NCBI GenBank assembly: GCA_025506515.1
Contig: CM046443.1
Location: 25,811,945 to 25,875,944, forward strand
DNA: 64,000 nt
Direction of reading: 5' to 3'
Origin: Flaveria trinervia
Taxonomy: Eukaryota > Streptophyta > Magnoliopsida > Asterales > Asteraceae
Shown: piece by piece, positions 23,541 to 33,870 of the stretch
Numbering within the stretch: position 1 is the stretch's first letter
How the letters are laid out: every line of letters starts with the position of its first letter
The notes under the pieces: model-generated
Seen by the model: only the letters and a program-made list of their open reading frames with translations
Database searches by the model: none
Told to the model about the DNA's origin: nothing
Position numbers and translations under genes: made by a program

Positions 23541-23986
23541 GAAAAATTCTGACATTTTGAGAAAAGAGGTAATGTAGGCTTTGAGCTAGGAGATTCCTAG
23601 GGGTTATGTAAGTTGACTTTTGAGGTCATAAATGGTATGATGGGCATGTAATGTTATGTGCTTGATGTTTATGCATGATGATGTATGAATGATATGTTTA
23701 TGTTCCTTGTGATGATGTATGATTATCTTTCCTATGATTTTACGTGTTATGATAATGAATGAGCGAAGTATTATGTAACGTAAAGTGAAAGATAATGAAA
23801 GAGGAACATGATGATGAATGCATGCATTAATGAATGAATGAATGTATGAAAGGCTTGCAAGCAAATGTATGGAGGTGCACACCCACTGTAGGTGTTAGCT
23901 CAACGGTGTTCGGGTTAGTTACCCCAAAGGATGCACATTGGGGTCCTTCTTTGTGATTGACCATATGGATGAACCATTGTTGCGTG

Positions 23987-24190
23987 TCTTAGGTACTGTG
24001 ACTACTTGGTGCTGGGCACCACCGATGAAGGTCTTTTATAGGCTTAGGTCCAGTATCATGAGCATGAAGGGCATAGCATATGACAATGGTATACCTGAAC
24101 TTTACCTTAGGTACTGTGACCACTTGGTGCTGGACACCACCGATGAAGGTCTTTTATAGGCTTAGGCACAGTATCACGAGCATGAAGGGT
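23987..24190 (+). repeat. 128-bp tandem duplication in the gypsy LTR
   Basis: CTTAGGTACTGTGAC, followed by CACTTGGTGCTGG-CACC and GATGAAGGTCTTTTATAGG, starts at 23987 and again at 24115. The second copy is partial. The LTR at 48064 has a corresponding but different duplication with a period of about 148 bp (49514 and 49662). Confidence 0.8.
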
Positions 24191-24692
24191 AAGTTCATGG
24201 TGATGATGAAAGTAATGAATGAATGATGGATGAATTAAAGTATGAATGAAAGAATGATGAAGATAATAATGATATTATCTGTATGTACGTACGATGTATG
24301 ATCACGAACGAATGTAAAGTATAATATGATTATAAAAGAAAGGATGGCTTTATGAAAGAAAAGTATGTTTTGCTATAAAACTAGAACTCACTCAGCAACG
24401 CTGACTTTTATGCATTGTCTAGTTGGCAGGTAAGGTTGCTGAGGATGGCACCAGGCAGCTGCTCAACTCTTTTGGATGGCATCTATTTATTTAAAGCTTT
24501 TGTGATGTAATACAACAATGAAATTTTGTAACCGACAAACAATGCATTATTTTGCAAAAGTTTTTAAGATGAAATGAAATGCCATTTGTTTATGTTTCCA
24601 CTGCATTGTTTTAAATGATTAAATGCAAAGAATATGTTTTATGTGCGATGATTTACCAGCTGTAAGCATCCCGGGAATGGGGCCTTACAAGT

Positions 24693-24705
24693 TGGTATCA
24701 GAGCC
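24693..24705 (+). other. Primer binding site of the gypsy element
   Basis: TGGTATCAGAGCC lies three bases after the LTR end and is complementary to initiator tRNA-Met. Confidence 0.9.
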
Positions 24706-25040
24706 AAAGTTTAAGTGAAATGGGTAAATTTTCAAATGAACCTTAACTTAAACTGAGAATGGGACGGAAAGAGAATGGGATGCCAATCTGAGTAGCTGTG
24801 TGCCATCAGGTATTTTCGTAAATATAACTGGTTTTATGTGCGCATGGTATGTGGTTATGTGTTGTATGTAGATTTAAATACTGATGTAGTCAGGACAGGT
24901 AATGCTTGGGGTATGAAGAGTAAAGTAAGTGGCTAATCATAACTGGCCACTGTAATTAGGGACTTACTATACTTGCCATAAACTGAGCCGTTTTCTTGAA
25001 TGACCGTATTAGTGTTTAAATCTTTCAGTGTGAGTTAGAG

Positions 25041-25783
25041 GATGGCCGGTGGTAGATCATCTAAAGCATCACGTGGTGGCGGACGTGGTGTTGAACCACG
25101 GGTTACGAGAGGAAGGCCTAGGGCCGAAAAGGTGGTTCATGAAGAACCAGAAACCCCTCATCCGGAGGGCGGAGATGAGAGTGCTAACTGAGAGCCTCAG
25201 TGAAGGAGGCAGTTGTGGAAGAAGTGCATCAAGTCATGCAGACGGTCCTACCGTCTGTGGTGACCGAAATGATAAAAGCAGTTAGAGAAGGGGAGAGAAG
25301 GGAAAGGAGTAGACCTACGGGAGAAAGAAGACAGCCCGAGACTGAGACGGTTCTGTCTGATGATGAAGAAGAAGAGGAAGAAGCAGAGCCTGTGCGGGAG
25401 GCAGTACGAGGCTGTAACTACGGGGTATTCATGAGATGCAAGCCCCCTACGTTTGATGGAAACGGTACTGCTGCTGCTGCTCACTGGTGGGTGAGGGAAA
25501 TGGAGGTTGTACTTGATATCAACGAATGCCGAGAGGACCAGAAAGTTAAGTTGGCTACCCACTCTTTTGTAGATTCGGCTCTGTGCTGGTAGGACAACAT
25601 AGTCCAAGCCGAGGGTAGTCGGGCGATGGGGAGAATGAAATGGTCCGAACTGAAGAAGTTGGTGATCGAGGAGTTTTGTCCCCATCGGGAAATGGATAAG
25701 GTCGAGAGGGAGTTTCTGCAACTGGAGGCGGGAACGATGACACACCAAGAGTACACCACAAAGTTCAATGAAATGGCACGTCT
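25041..25783 (+). pseudogene. Gypsy gag, N-terminal part (broken)
   Basis: The frame starts with ATG at 25041 (MAGGRSSKASRGG), closely matching the frame at 50598. A one-base loss near 25190 shifts the frame relative to that copy. The capsid part then reads through VFMRCKPPTFDGNG and WVREMEVVLDINECREDQKVK to a TGG-to-TAG change at 25590 (LCW-stop-DN). It continues through ELKKLVIEEFCPHREMDKVEREF to the deletion junction. An acidic Glu-run precedes the capsid core. The gag type fits chromovirus/Tekay elements, and no pol remains. Confidence 0.8.
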
Positions 25784-26070
25784 ATTGTGCTCAAGTGCTT
25801 TGGATTCAAAATCAGATGCTGGACTATAGGTTCAACTTCAAGGAGACTCCCATTGACATAGACAAAAACAATGCTATCTCAATCACAGAGAATCTTGTGC
25901 AACACTCAAGGACCAAACACATCAATATCAGGTATCATTTAATAAGAGATAACCATGAAAAGGGATTAATTAAACTAGTCAAAGTTCACACAGATAAACA
26001 ATATGCTGATCTGTTTACAAAGGCTTTTGATGAACAGAGATTTAAATATCTAATATCAGCTATTGGATGA
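25784..26070 (+). pseudogene. Copia RNase H, C-terminal remnant
   Basis: After the junction the reading frame gives QVLWIQNQMLDY, then IDKNNAISITENLVQHSRTK and HTDKQYADLFTKAFDE. This is the standard C-terminal half of Copia RNase H. It ends at the stop at 26068-26070. The N-terminal half and the RT thumb are absent because of the deletion. Confidence 0.9.
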
Positions 26071-26788
26071 TCAACTTTGAGTAAGTTTTTCTTAAAACTA
26101 ATTCTTATTATTTCTTAAAATATGTGTGTCCTAAGCTGTCTAGTCATCACTTTCATAAGCTCATGTTTTCTCTGGATAAAATTATCTTTTTAAAGACTTT
26201 CCTTAGATTTCTGACAATTTTGATCCTTTGGAAGTTATGCTTTTAACTTCGGAAGCAAATCATGCCTTCAAAACAAATAATTGTCTAAGAAATTTACCTT
26301 CGAAGAGGTTTTTAATCTATCTTCCGAAGCTTAAATACTTGTCTTAGACACTTAATCATTTTAATGACTATTTACTTCCGAAGCAAAATTAACTCTCGGA
26401 AGCTTTGTGTTTTATATACAAAGCAATCAAGTTTTAATTTCTCTTCCGAAGCAAAATTTTCAAAACTCTCAGGAAATTCTTCCGAAGTCATTTTAGTTTC
26501 GGAAGCTTTTAAATTAAAACTTTCGTAGATAACTAACCTTCGGAAGCTTTTTGATTTCCAAGAAAACTGCTTTTTGAGCAAAATTAAACTACTTTTTTAG
26601 AGGTGGGACCGACAGCCGGATTTCAAAGTTTATCCTCTTTCATTAAACTTTATCTGAAATCCCTCTCACATATAAATCCAACGGTTCCCCCTCTTTTTAT
26701 CATTTGTTCTTTCTCCAAACCTAAAACCCAAATTTTCTCACTGAAATTTCTTTCTTCCTTCTTTCTTCATCTTTAAACTACCTCACAA
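26071..26788 (+). repeat. Spacer between Copia pol and extra ORF, rich in CTTCCGAAG/CTTCGGAAG
   Basis: Some 700 bp without coding. About ten copies of CTTCCGAAG or its complement CTTCGGAAG (some with one change) lie between 26220 and 26545, in both orientations. The same motif is clustered in this element's LTRs. TATAAATCC occurs at 26671, and a TTTCTTTCTTCC pyrimidine tract precedes the ATG at 26789. The spacer could serve as promoter or splice acceptor for the downstream ORF; this is inference. Confidence 0.7.
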
Positions 26789-29700
26789 TGGCCAATCTCA
26801 CTCATATAAATGATCCCAACTTTACCATGCAGCTACACAGGCAACATAATCAGGTGCTCTGTTAAGCTCTGAGAAAGATCCTCATTTCTCAGAGGTTTGT
26901 CGATTCTTAGCTTTGTCCAACTACTTAATCTCCCTAACCATTGATCCTCCTCTCTATGAGGATCAGCTGCTTGATTTCTGGAAGACCTGCCAAGAGGTCA
27001 TTATGGACGGGGAGAAGGCACTGTCTGTCACAGTGCAGGGGAGAACAATCTTCATCACTCCAGCCATCATTAATAGGCATCTTTAGCTGGATGATGAAGA
27101 AGGTGAGGTGTTCTTTCCAAAGTAAGCTGTTAATCATTCCTTTGAGCAGATGGGATATAAGGGAGATTTCTCTGTAAAGACCTTTAGGAAACGGAAGGTC
27201 TCATCCCGTTGGAGATTCCTGCTCCATGTGGTCATCCATAGCTTATCAAACAAGTATGGTGGATGGGACTAGATTCCCGATGATCTCTCCTTCATCATCC
27301 ATGGAATGGTTCAAGGAGTCAAGTTTAGGTATTCTCAGTTTGTTTATACCAACTTACTTGCTAACTTAGACTCCTTAGAATATTACATGTTTCCTAGATA
27401 TGTCTAGTACATTCTTAACTGCGAACTGGGCTCACAGTTGAGGGAAACAGGTAACATTCTTAAAATGGGACAGATAAAGCCCGACATCTTTAAAATACTG
27501 AGAAAGCCCACTGTTGGCTTCTCTAGGGTAGAAACAGCCCTAGTCCCAAAAATATTAGAGCTCATTGCTCAAAGTGACAACCTAGCAACACAAGCTAGTG
27601 TTGAACCCACACCTGCTACATCCCAACCACCCACACAGCCTCAAATTACCCTCACTTATCAAAGAAAATCCAAACGAACCCCTGCTCAGACTATTCAGTC
27701 TGTGGAGGTCCCCATACACTCACCCTTACAGGCAGAAGTGGACACTGGAGCTCCCACTTCTCCTGAGGAGCAGACCATTCCCATCTCTTCAAGGATCAGC
27801 GTTGAGGTTCCTCATGCTCAGCCTGATGAGCTTATTAGCCTAACTGCCTTAAGCCATCACTCTGAGTCTCAACACTCAAGTGATCAACCTTCAGGGGACA
27901 GTTACCATCCCTAGCATCTCAACCAACCAACTCCCAACCTTGATTTCTATACTGATGAAGATCTAGGTTTCAATGAGTATCATGATTCTCTCTTCTTTTC
28001 CCCTACTCAAAAAGATATGAATGCTTCTGAAGCTCCTATATCTAGCCCCCATCAGTCACCTACTACTGAGGTGGACACTTCTGAACCTGTTCAGGATATC
28101 CATATGGAAGAGGCTCTCACTTCTGAAAGTGATTACATCATTGAGACCTTAACCATGGCAACTCAGCCCACTGTCATTTCAACTGAGACTGCCAGTGAGC
28201 AGAGGAAATCTAGCAGCCAAGAACCTAAAGCTGGTGGTAAGAGAGATGACTTTGATCCAATCATCTCATCCCCAAATGATTCTTCTAATGAAGATGAGGG
28301 GAATCTAAGACTGAAGGTGCAAAAACTGTCTACAACGTGCACCTATTTAGTCTCAAAGGTCAGTCACCTTGAATCTCAGGTGACTACCTTACACAACAGG
28401 ATCAATGATCAGCAACTTGAGATTTCATATCTTAAGGAAAAACTAGCTAGGAGACCCTTAAGAAGAGCTCAACCAGGAACACAAGAACCTGTGGATGTGA
28501 TTGACCTATCTTCCAGCTCACCTATGCAAGTGGGTGATGCTACCAAAAAGAGGGAGAAAGTCATTACAACTACAGAACCTGGGAGTACTTCAGAGAGAGT
28601 GGATATTAAGGACTCACCATCCTCACTTGAAAATGTGCATTCTCAGCAACCTCCTTAAATTCACATTGATGTGGACTACACAGACTCCTTCATACAGAGT
28701 CTGTTTGAGGATGGGATTATGTCATCTTCACCATCTTCCAATCACATCATTGGGTGGATGTATGACAGCAACAGGAAAGCCCTAATCATCATAAGAGTTC
28801 AAGAGCAGCAAGAAGTCCTAAATTTTTATACTTTGAACTACTATGAAGGTCTGGATCTAGTCAATATGCCACTTGTCAATTCAAGCAAATCAAGACAAGC
28901 TGACAGGCTGACTCAAAGAATCCAAGACAGGATCACTATAGAGTTTAGCTTCAGAATGAGACTTAGGCAATCAGGCAATGTCATCAGTCAACTGGATGTT
29001 GAGGCAGAATCTAAGATTAACTTCATATGGAAAACCTTGACTGAAGGCCCAGTGGCTGAACCTAAGAGCCATGTCTCATTATCATCAACTGCTATAGAGA
29101 TCCACACTCCTATTGAGACACCTGCTGGTGAAGGTGTTTATCAACCTCTCTCTAGCCAGAGCTCAAAAGCTGCATCAAGCAATAAAGGCCAAAGCTCTCT
29201 CCAGCCTGAGTCACAAAGGTCTGTGAGTGACAAAGGGAAAAGAAAGATGACATCTGAGGAGATTGAGGAGGAGGAGGAGAGAGAGAAAGGAAAAGGAGGC
29301 TGAGGGGAGAAAGTTACTCTGCTGAGTCTTCAAGACTCATGGAGTCTGCTATCAGGGCTACCCCCAGACCAGATACTCAGAATGATAAGTTAAGGGCAGT
29401 CAGGATAAATTATCTACAGACAAGGAACTATGACATAGACAGTGTCATTTCTCTCCCCTTAGATGAGTTGAATGAACTGGTTGATCTGGAAAGGTCAAGG
29501 GAGAAGAAGGAGGCAAAAGATGCAGAGCTTCTAGTACAAATAAAATAAGAAAGAAGAAAGAAAAGATTATACAAACACGTGCCTACCCTCTCCCTAGTTC
29601 AAGAAAGTCCTGCACAAGACGATGTGGTTCAACAAGAACCTCAAGTAGATAAAGAAGAAGAAAGAATCAGGATGATCAACTACTTGAGTGCCACAGGCCT

Positions 29701-30590
29701 CTATCAGGCAGAAGCACTTCTTCCCTTGTCCTTTGACTATGTTGAGTTTGAGTACTTAAAACAACTTGAACTTGAGATAATCAAGGACAGAAAGACAACT
29801 AAGAAAAAGCTAAGGGAAGAAGCTGCAAAATCAAGAGCCATCATCCAAAAGAGCATGAAGAAGTCTGCTGATAGGCAGAAAATGATGAGCTTCTTGAAGC
29901 TATATGGATTCTCCGGAAGGAGACTTGGCCCCATGTCTCTATCCACTATGGATGAGCATATTAGGGTGATCAAGCAGAAGATTAAAAGTGGAGAGCTCAT
30001 TGACTTACACTCCACTCCAAGTCAAGCTCCACCTGAAATGGAGGTTAAGGTTGAACAACCAGAGACAACACAACCTGGACCTCCTGCTAAAACTCAACAA
30101 GCTTCATCTTCTGATCCACAGCAGGGTCAACCTCCCTCTCCTTCTGAGCTTGAGAGAGAGGAAGTCCCAACTGAGAAAGACAATGAAGATTAATCTGGTA
30201 CTGCAGGCCAGTCTTCTTAGTTAAAACTTGTAAAGAGAATGAAGAGGATGGCTTCTAAACCAAAGCCAAAGAAGAAGAAGACTGCACCCTTTTCTAAACC
30301 CCAAGATGAGTCAGAACATCCTGAGGATGTGCAGCCAGAGGATGCTATATCAACTCTAATTTAAACAGCTCCTCTAGCATCAGGAAGACCATCTTGTCTT
30401 AGACATACACCACAAATCCAGAAAGATGGCATGTAATTAGAGATCAAGGCACTGAAGACATTTACACATGGCAAGATATGTTTCAATTGCCTCTGCATGA
30501 TCTCTTTGATATGAGAAGACATTTTGACAGTCTGAAGGATCCTGATCACCTTATGAAGAAAGGAATGGTGATCATCCTAATGAGGAATGT
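26789..30590 (+). pseudogene. Extra 3' ORF region of the Copia element (decayed)
   Basis: The frame starts MANLTHINDPNFT at 26789 and is quickly broken by stops and frameshifts, with a globular part to about 27420. From 27438 to 29303 one frame is almost open, giving a Pro/Ser/Thr-rich protein with a coiled coil near 28300-28450 (LESQVTTLHNRINDQQLEIS). After a frameshift, 29339-30193 encodes two related modules (INYLQTRNYDIDSVISLPLD and INYLSATGLYQAEALLPLSF), each followed by a charged helix. A short Lys-rich tail follows. Plant SIRE-type Copia elements carry such an ORF in the position of env. There is no signal peptide or clear membrane segment here, so I do not call it an envelope. Function is unknown. 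Confidence 0.7.
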
Positions 30591-30630
30591 TGATATATGA
30601 AGTCTACTAAGTGTTTTGGTAGCATCAGCC

Positions 30631-30641
30631 TTGGGGGAGTT
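30631..30641 (+). other. Polypurine tract of the Copia element
   Basis: TTGGGGGAG lies directly before the 3' LTR start at 30642, the position used to prime plus-strand cDNA. Confidence 0.85.
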
Positions 30642-31422
30642 TGTAGAGATTAATGAAGAGGCTGATGCAACTCAAACATCCAAAGTCTATCCTGCATGCT
30701 GCACAAGTGCATTGAAGAAGAATGCTTAGGAAGTTTCACACATGAAACTAAAATACTCTAAGTGTGAAATCTTCCGAAGCCAAGACCAATATCTTCCGAA
30801 GCCAAATATGAAGTCTTCCGAAGCCTCAGAGACAAAGTCTTCCGAAGCTTCAACTTATGAAAACATATTTCTTCCGAAGACTTTTGACACATGCTTTATC
30901 TGTTGTACTTTCCATAAAGCTGGACACCTTTTCGCTGCATCTCTGTAAGGTCACCAACTTACATGAGTTGGTGAAAAGGTCCATGATTTTGGTAACTGTA
31001 CATTGAGGTCTTGAGTCTGTAACTTTCTACTTCATGTACTTTATCCTTTTTGAAATAGATAAGGATGTGAGCTATGGCATGTCATTGTCACTAGTCAAAA
31101 GACAATTTGCCTTATAACTCTACAATTGATTTTGTTTGTGTCTAGTCAATTGTATCCAGCTGGCTTTCAAAGTATAGCCGGCTGTAGGATGTAGTATAAG
31201 TATCCCATGTTCTTGTATCTTTCCAATATGCTTTTGTAACACTTGTAATAGAACATAGAGAAAGCAATATACTGTATTCTTGAAAACCATACACTCGTGT
31301 TCTCTTGTTCTGTCTCATATATTACTTGTGTACAAGTTAATCCAGTTTACTGTTTGATTAATTTTGGTTAATCTCCTCTTTGTTGTATTGTGTTGTAAGT
31401 GAACCCCTTTAACAATCCTGCA
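30642..31422 (+). repeat. 3' LTR of the Copia element
   Basis: 781 bp, TGTAGAG to TCCTGCA, colinear with 16287-17081 including the five CTTCCGAAG motifs. Differences are mostly transitions plus a few short indels. The small plus frame at 30742 lies in LTR sequence and is not a gene. Confidence 0.9.
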
Positions 31423-31465
31423 AACGGTTGTTCAGGCTATAATTGGAGTGTTGGACATAATATCG

Positions 31466-31660
<195 letters not shown>

Positions 31661-32520
31661 CGGTTTGGTTCTAAACGTGGCCTTTTTAATGCTACCCGGT
31701 CCCATAGAGAGCAAACAAAGCCCAAACAGGCTCAATATTAGGATCCAAAACCCATGCAAGGCTTAAAAGTTTAAACCAAACAGAAGTGCCCAAAACATTG
31801 AATCCCATTAGAAATACCATAAGGCTTTTAAAAGTAGCAATTAGCATTCATAAATCAATCAACATCATATCTGCAATAGACACTTCATTATAACCATGAA
31901 CATATTCCGATTTCCGCAGCAGCAGCTTCACCCGGTAAGAGTTAACCACAATCAAACAGCAGGAATATCTAAGGCAAAAGTTGCAATTATCACAATCTAT
32001 TGCTATAAAAAGAATACACCATGCAGGATAATCTGAGACATTAGATCAATGCTCAAAGTAATCTTCCAGATAATCTTTTGATTTTTTTGATTGGTTGGAT
32101 TTTATCAATTATTAAATATTATATCTCTTTTAGGTATATGTTATTCTCTTAGAAATTTAAAAATAAAAAAAAATTGTAAAATGTTAAAGTACCATTGAAA
32201 CATGCTTAAAAGACAAACAAAAAAAGAACTTCAAAGTTACTTCGTTATTTTATCAGATTTTTTTGTTTTCCCAATATAGCACTCAAAATATGATGTTTCT
32301 ATAAGACTTTATATGTTTTTTCTTGCAACAAACTTAGTTTTATGATTATTACAACATGATTTTTCTACAATATTTATACTAATGTATCAACTATTACAAC
32401 TTCTTTACACAGTTTCTCCCAATGTTAATTTTTATTTAATGAACATATGCCCATTCTAAGCATTACAATATTTATTACCAGATATAAGAGAACAGTGAGA
32501 AGAAACAAGTCATGATGATT
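31661..32520. other. Intergenic, no gene seen
   Basis: No extended frame or repeat boundary is evident on either strand. Beyond about 32080 the DNA becomes very AT-rich. Confidence 0.5.
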
Positions 32521-33631
32521 ATATTATAAAATGTATTTAATAAATATATCAAAACTTGAAGGTTTTTTTTGTCACTTGTTATTTTTTAACCTACTTTTTT
32601 GCACTTCTCAAATTTTTACATATTCACACATTGATTTTCCTTTCAAAGGGTATTATAGTAATTTAAATACTAATATAAATTTCTCTCTTATTAAAAATTA
32701 ATTTTATTAATTGCCATAATTCTCTCTTGTGTAGATTTTTTGAAATCAAACTATATTTTTAAAATATATATTTTTTATTAAGGAAGTTAAAAATTACATT
32801 TTTAATTAAAATCTAAATAATAAAAAATATATATAATATGAAATTTTGTAAAACACTAAACTTTTTCTAAGCAAATATTTTAAATCGTTTGTTTCTAAAA
32901 AATTATAAAGGTTAAATTTTTATAAATAGTCTTATTAAAACAACTAAAATAATTACAAATCAAACTTATGTAAAAAACAAGATTTTGATTAAAAATTAAT
33001 TTTTCAATAAAAAAATCTTAAAATAAATGTTTAAAAATGAAACTGTTTAGATAAGAGAGTTATAAATATTATAGTTGATTTATTTTTGAACTATTACGTA
33101 TATATAATTTTTTATTATATTTAATGTTAAAATATTATAATCTAACAAAAATCGTTTAATTAATAGGTTTTAGCCTATATATGTATCTATGAAAATACTA
33201 AAATAAATATTAAACAATTGTAAACCTTATCATACTAATTTTTTTATCTCTATATTATTATAATAATAATAATAATAATGAATACTAATAATTTTACTCT
33301 TACCATTTTTAAATAAACATATATATTATTAAATAAAAAACTTATTTTTTTAAAAACACACTTTTTAAAAATAATTTTTTATACAATACATAATGCAACA
33401 AACTTTTTCTTTAAAAAATTATTTTTCTTAAAATAAAATATTTAAAAATCACAAATTTTTATAAAACAAAGTTTACAAAAAATACATTATTGTTTATTTA
33501 CTTAGATAGCTATTTATACATAATTATATCATATTTTATCTTCAAACATGATTTTATAAAACATAAATTTTGATTAGTAAATATTTATATTTTATTTATT
33601 CATTCCGTGTAATACATAACGACTAACCTAA
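32521..33631 (+). mobile_element. Helitron-like AT-rich element, second copy
   Basis: The 3' end reads CCGTGTAATACATAACG, then GACTAACCTAA directly before a T (33631/33632). That fits a CTRR end with an eroded subterminal hairpin. The interior is the inverse relative of 1910-2707: reading the minus strand of this copy gives the same block order (TTATCTAAA-AGTTTCATTTTTAA, TTTAGTGTTTTA, ATAGTTTGATTT, AGAGAGAAA). The 5' end is uncertain; a TTTTGTCACTTGTTAT block at about 32563 lies where the start is expected. No coding. Confidence 0.45.
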
Positions 33632-33870
33632 TGGATATATATATGAAACCGAAATCACCCAAAATTCAACAAAACTCTTTTCGCATTTCATGGATGCAAT
33701 GATTTGTGTCACTACTGAGTATATTTTGTATCACCAAAACTGTAGCCAACAATACTTAAATTACAACCAAGTGAAACCATACTATCATAATCTCAACATA
33801 CTACCAAACAAGATGAGAAAGTTTACGATCCAAATTGCCCATCTTACACAATGTTTAGCGTATTTGATTA

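Larger units (their letters stand above)
22471..24689 (+). repeat. 5' LTR of the nested gypsy element
   Basis: The LTR begins TGTAACACCC and ends GGGGCCTTACA (2219 bp, 5-bp terminal inverted repeat TGTAA/TTACA). It closely resembles 48064-50244. It contains an AATGCGGATGA minisatellite (23165-23540), a 128-bp tandem duplication starting at 23987, and the conserved block AACTCACTCAGCAACGCTGA near 24386. The small open frames within it are not genes. Confidence 0.9.
22471..25783 (+). mobile_element. 3'-truncated Ty3/gypsy (Tekay-like) element nested in Copia RT
   Basis: The element consists of a complete 5' LTR, primer site, leader and the first part of gag. It then stops abruptly at about 25783, where Copia RNase H sequence resumes. 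Comparison with the copy at 48064 shows that the rest of gag, pol and the 3' LTR are missing. The Copia RT C-terminus and RNase H N-terminus are missing too, so one deletion removed sequence across the nested boundary. Confidence 0.85.
16287..31422 (+). mobile_element. Full-length decayed Copia element (SIRE/Maximus-like)
   Basis: Two LTRs (16287-17081 and 30642-31422) enclose, in order, a tRNA-Met primer site, gag, protease, integrase, RT, an RNase H remnant, a spacer and a long extra ORF region, then a polypurine tract. The order IN before RT defines Copia, and the extra 3' ORF suggests the SIRE/Maximus lineage. The flanking 5-mers AACAG (16282-16286) and AACGG (31423-31427) are a target duplication with one mismatch. 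The LTRs differ by roughly 3-4% by eye, and every coding module carries stops or frameshifts, so it is old and inactive. A gypsy element is nested at 22471-25783. Confidence 0.9.

Noticed and set aside
26789..30590. Retroviral-type envelope gene
   Set aside because: It occupies the env position but shows no signal peptide, membrane anchor or cleavage site; only the position argues for it.
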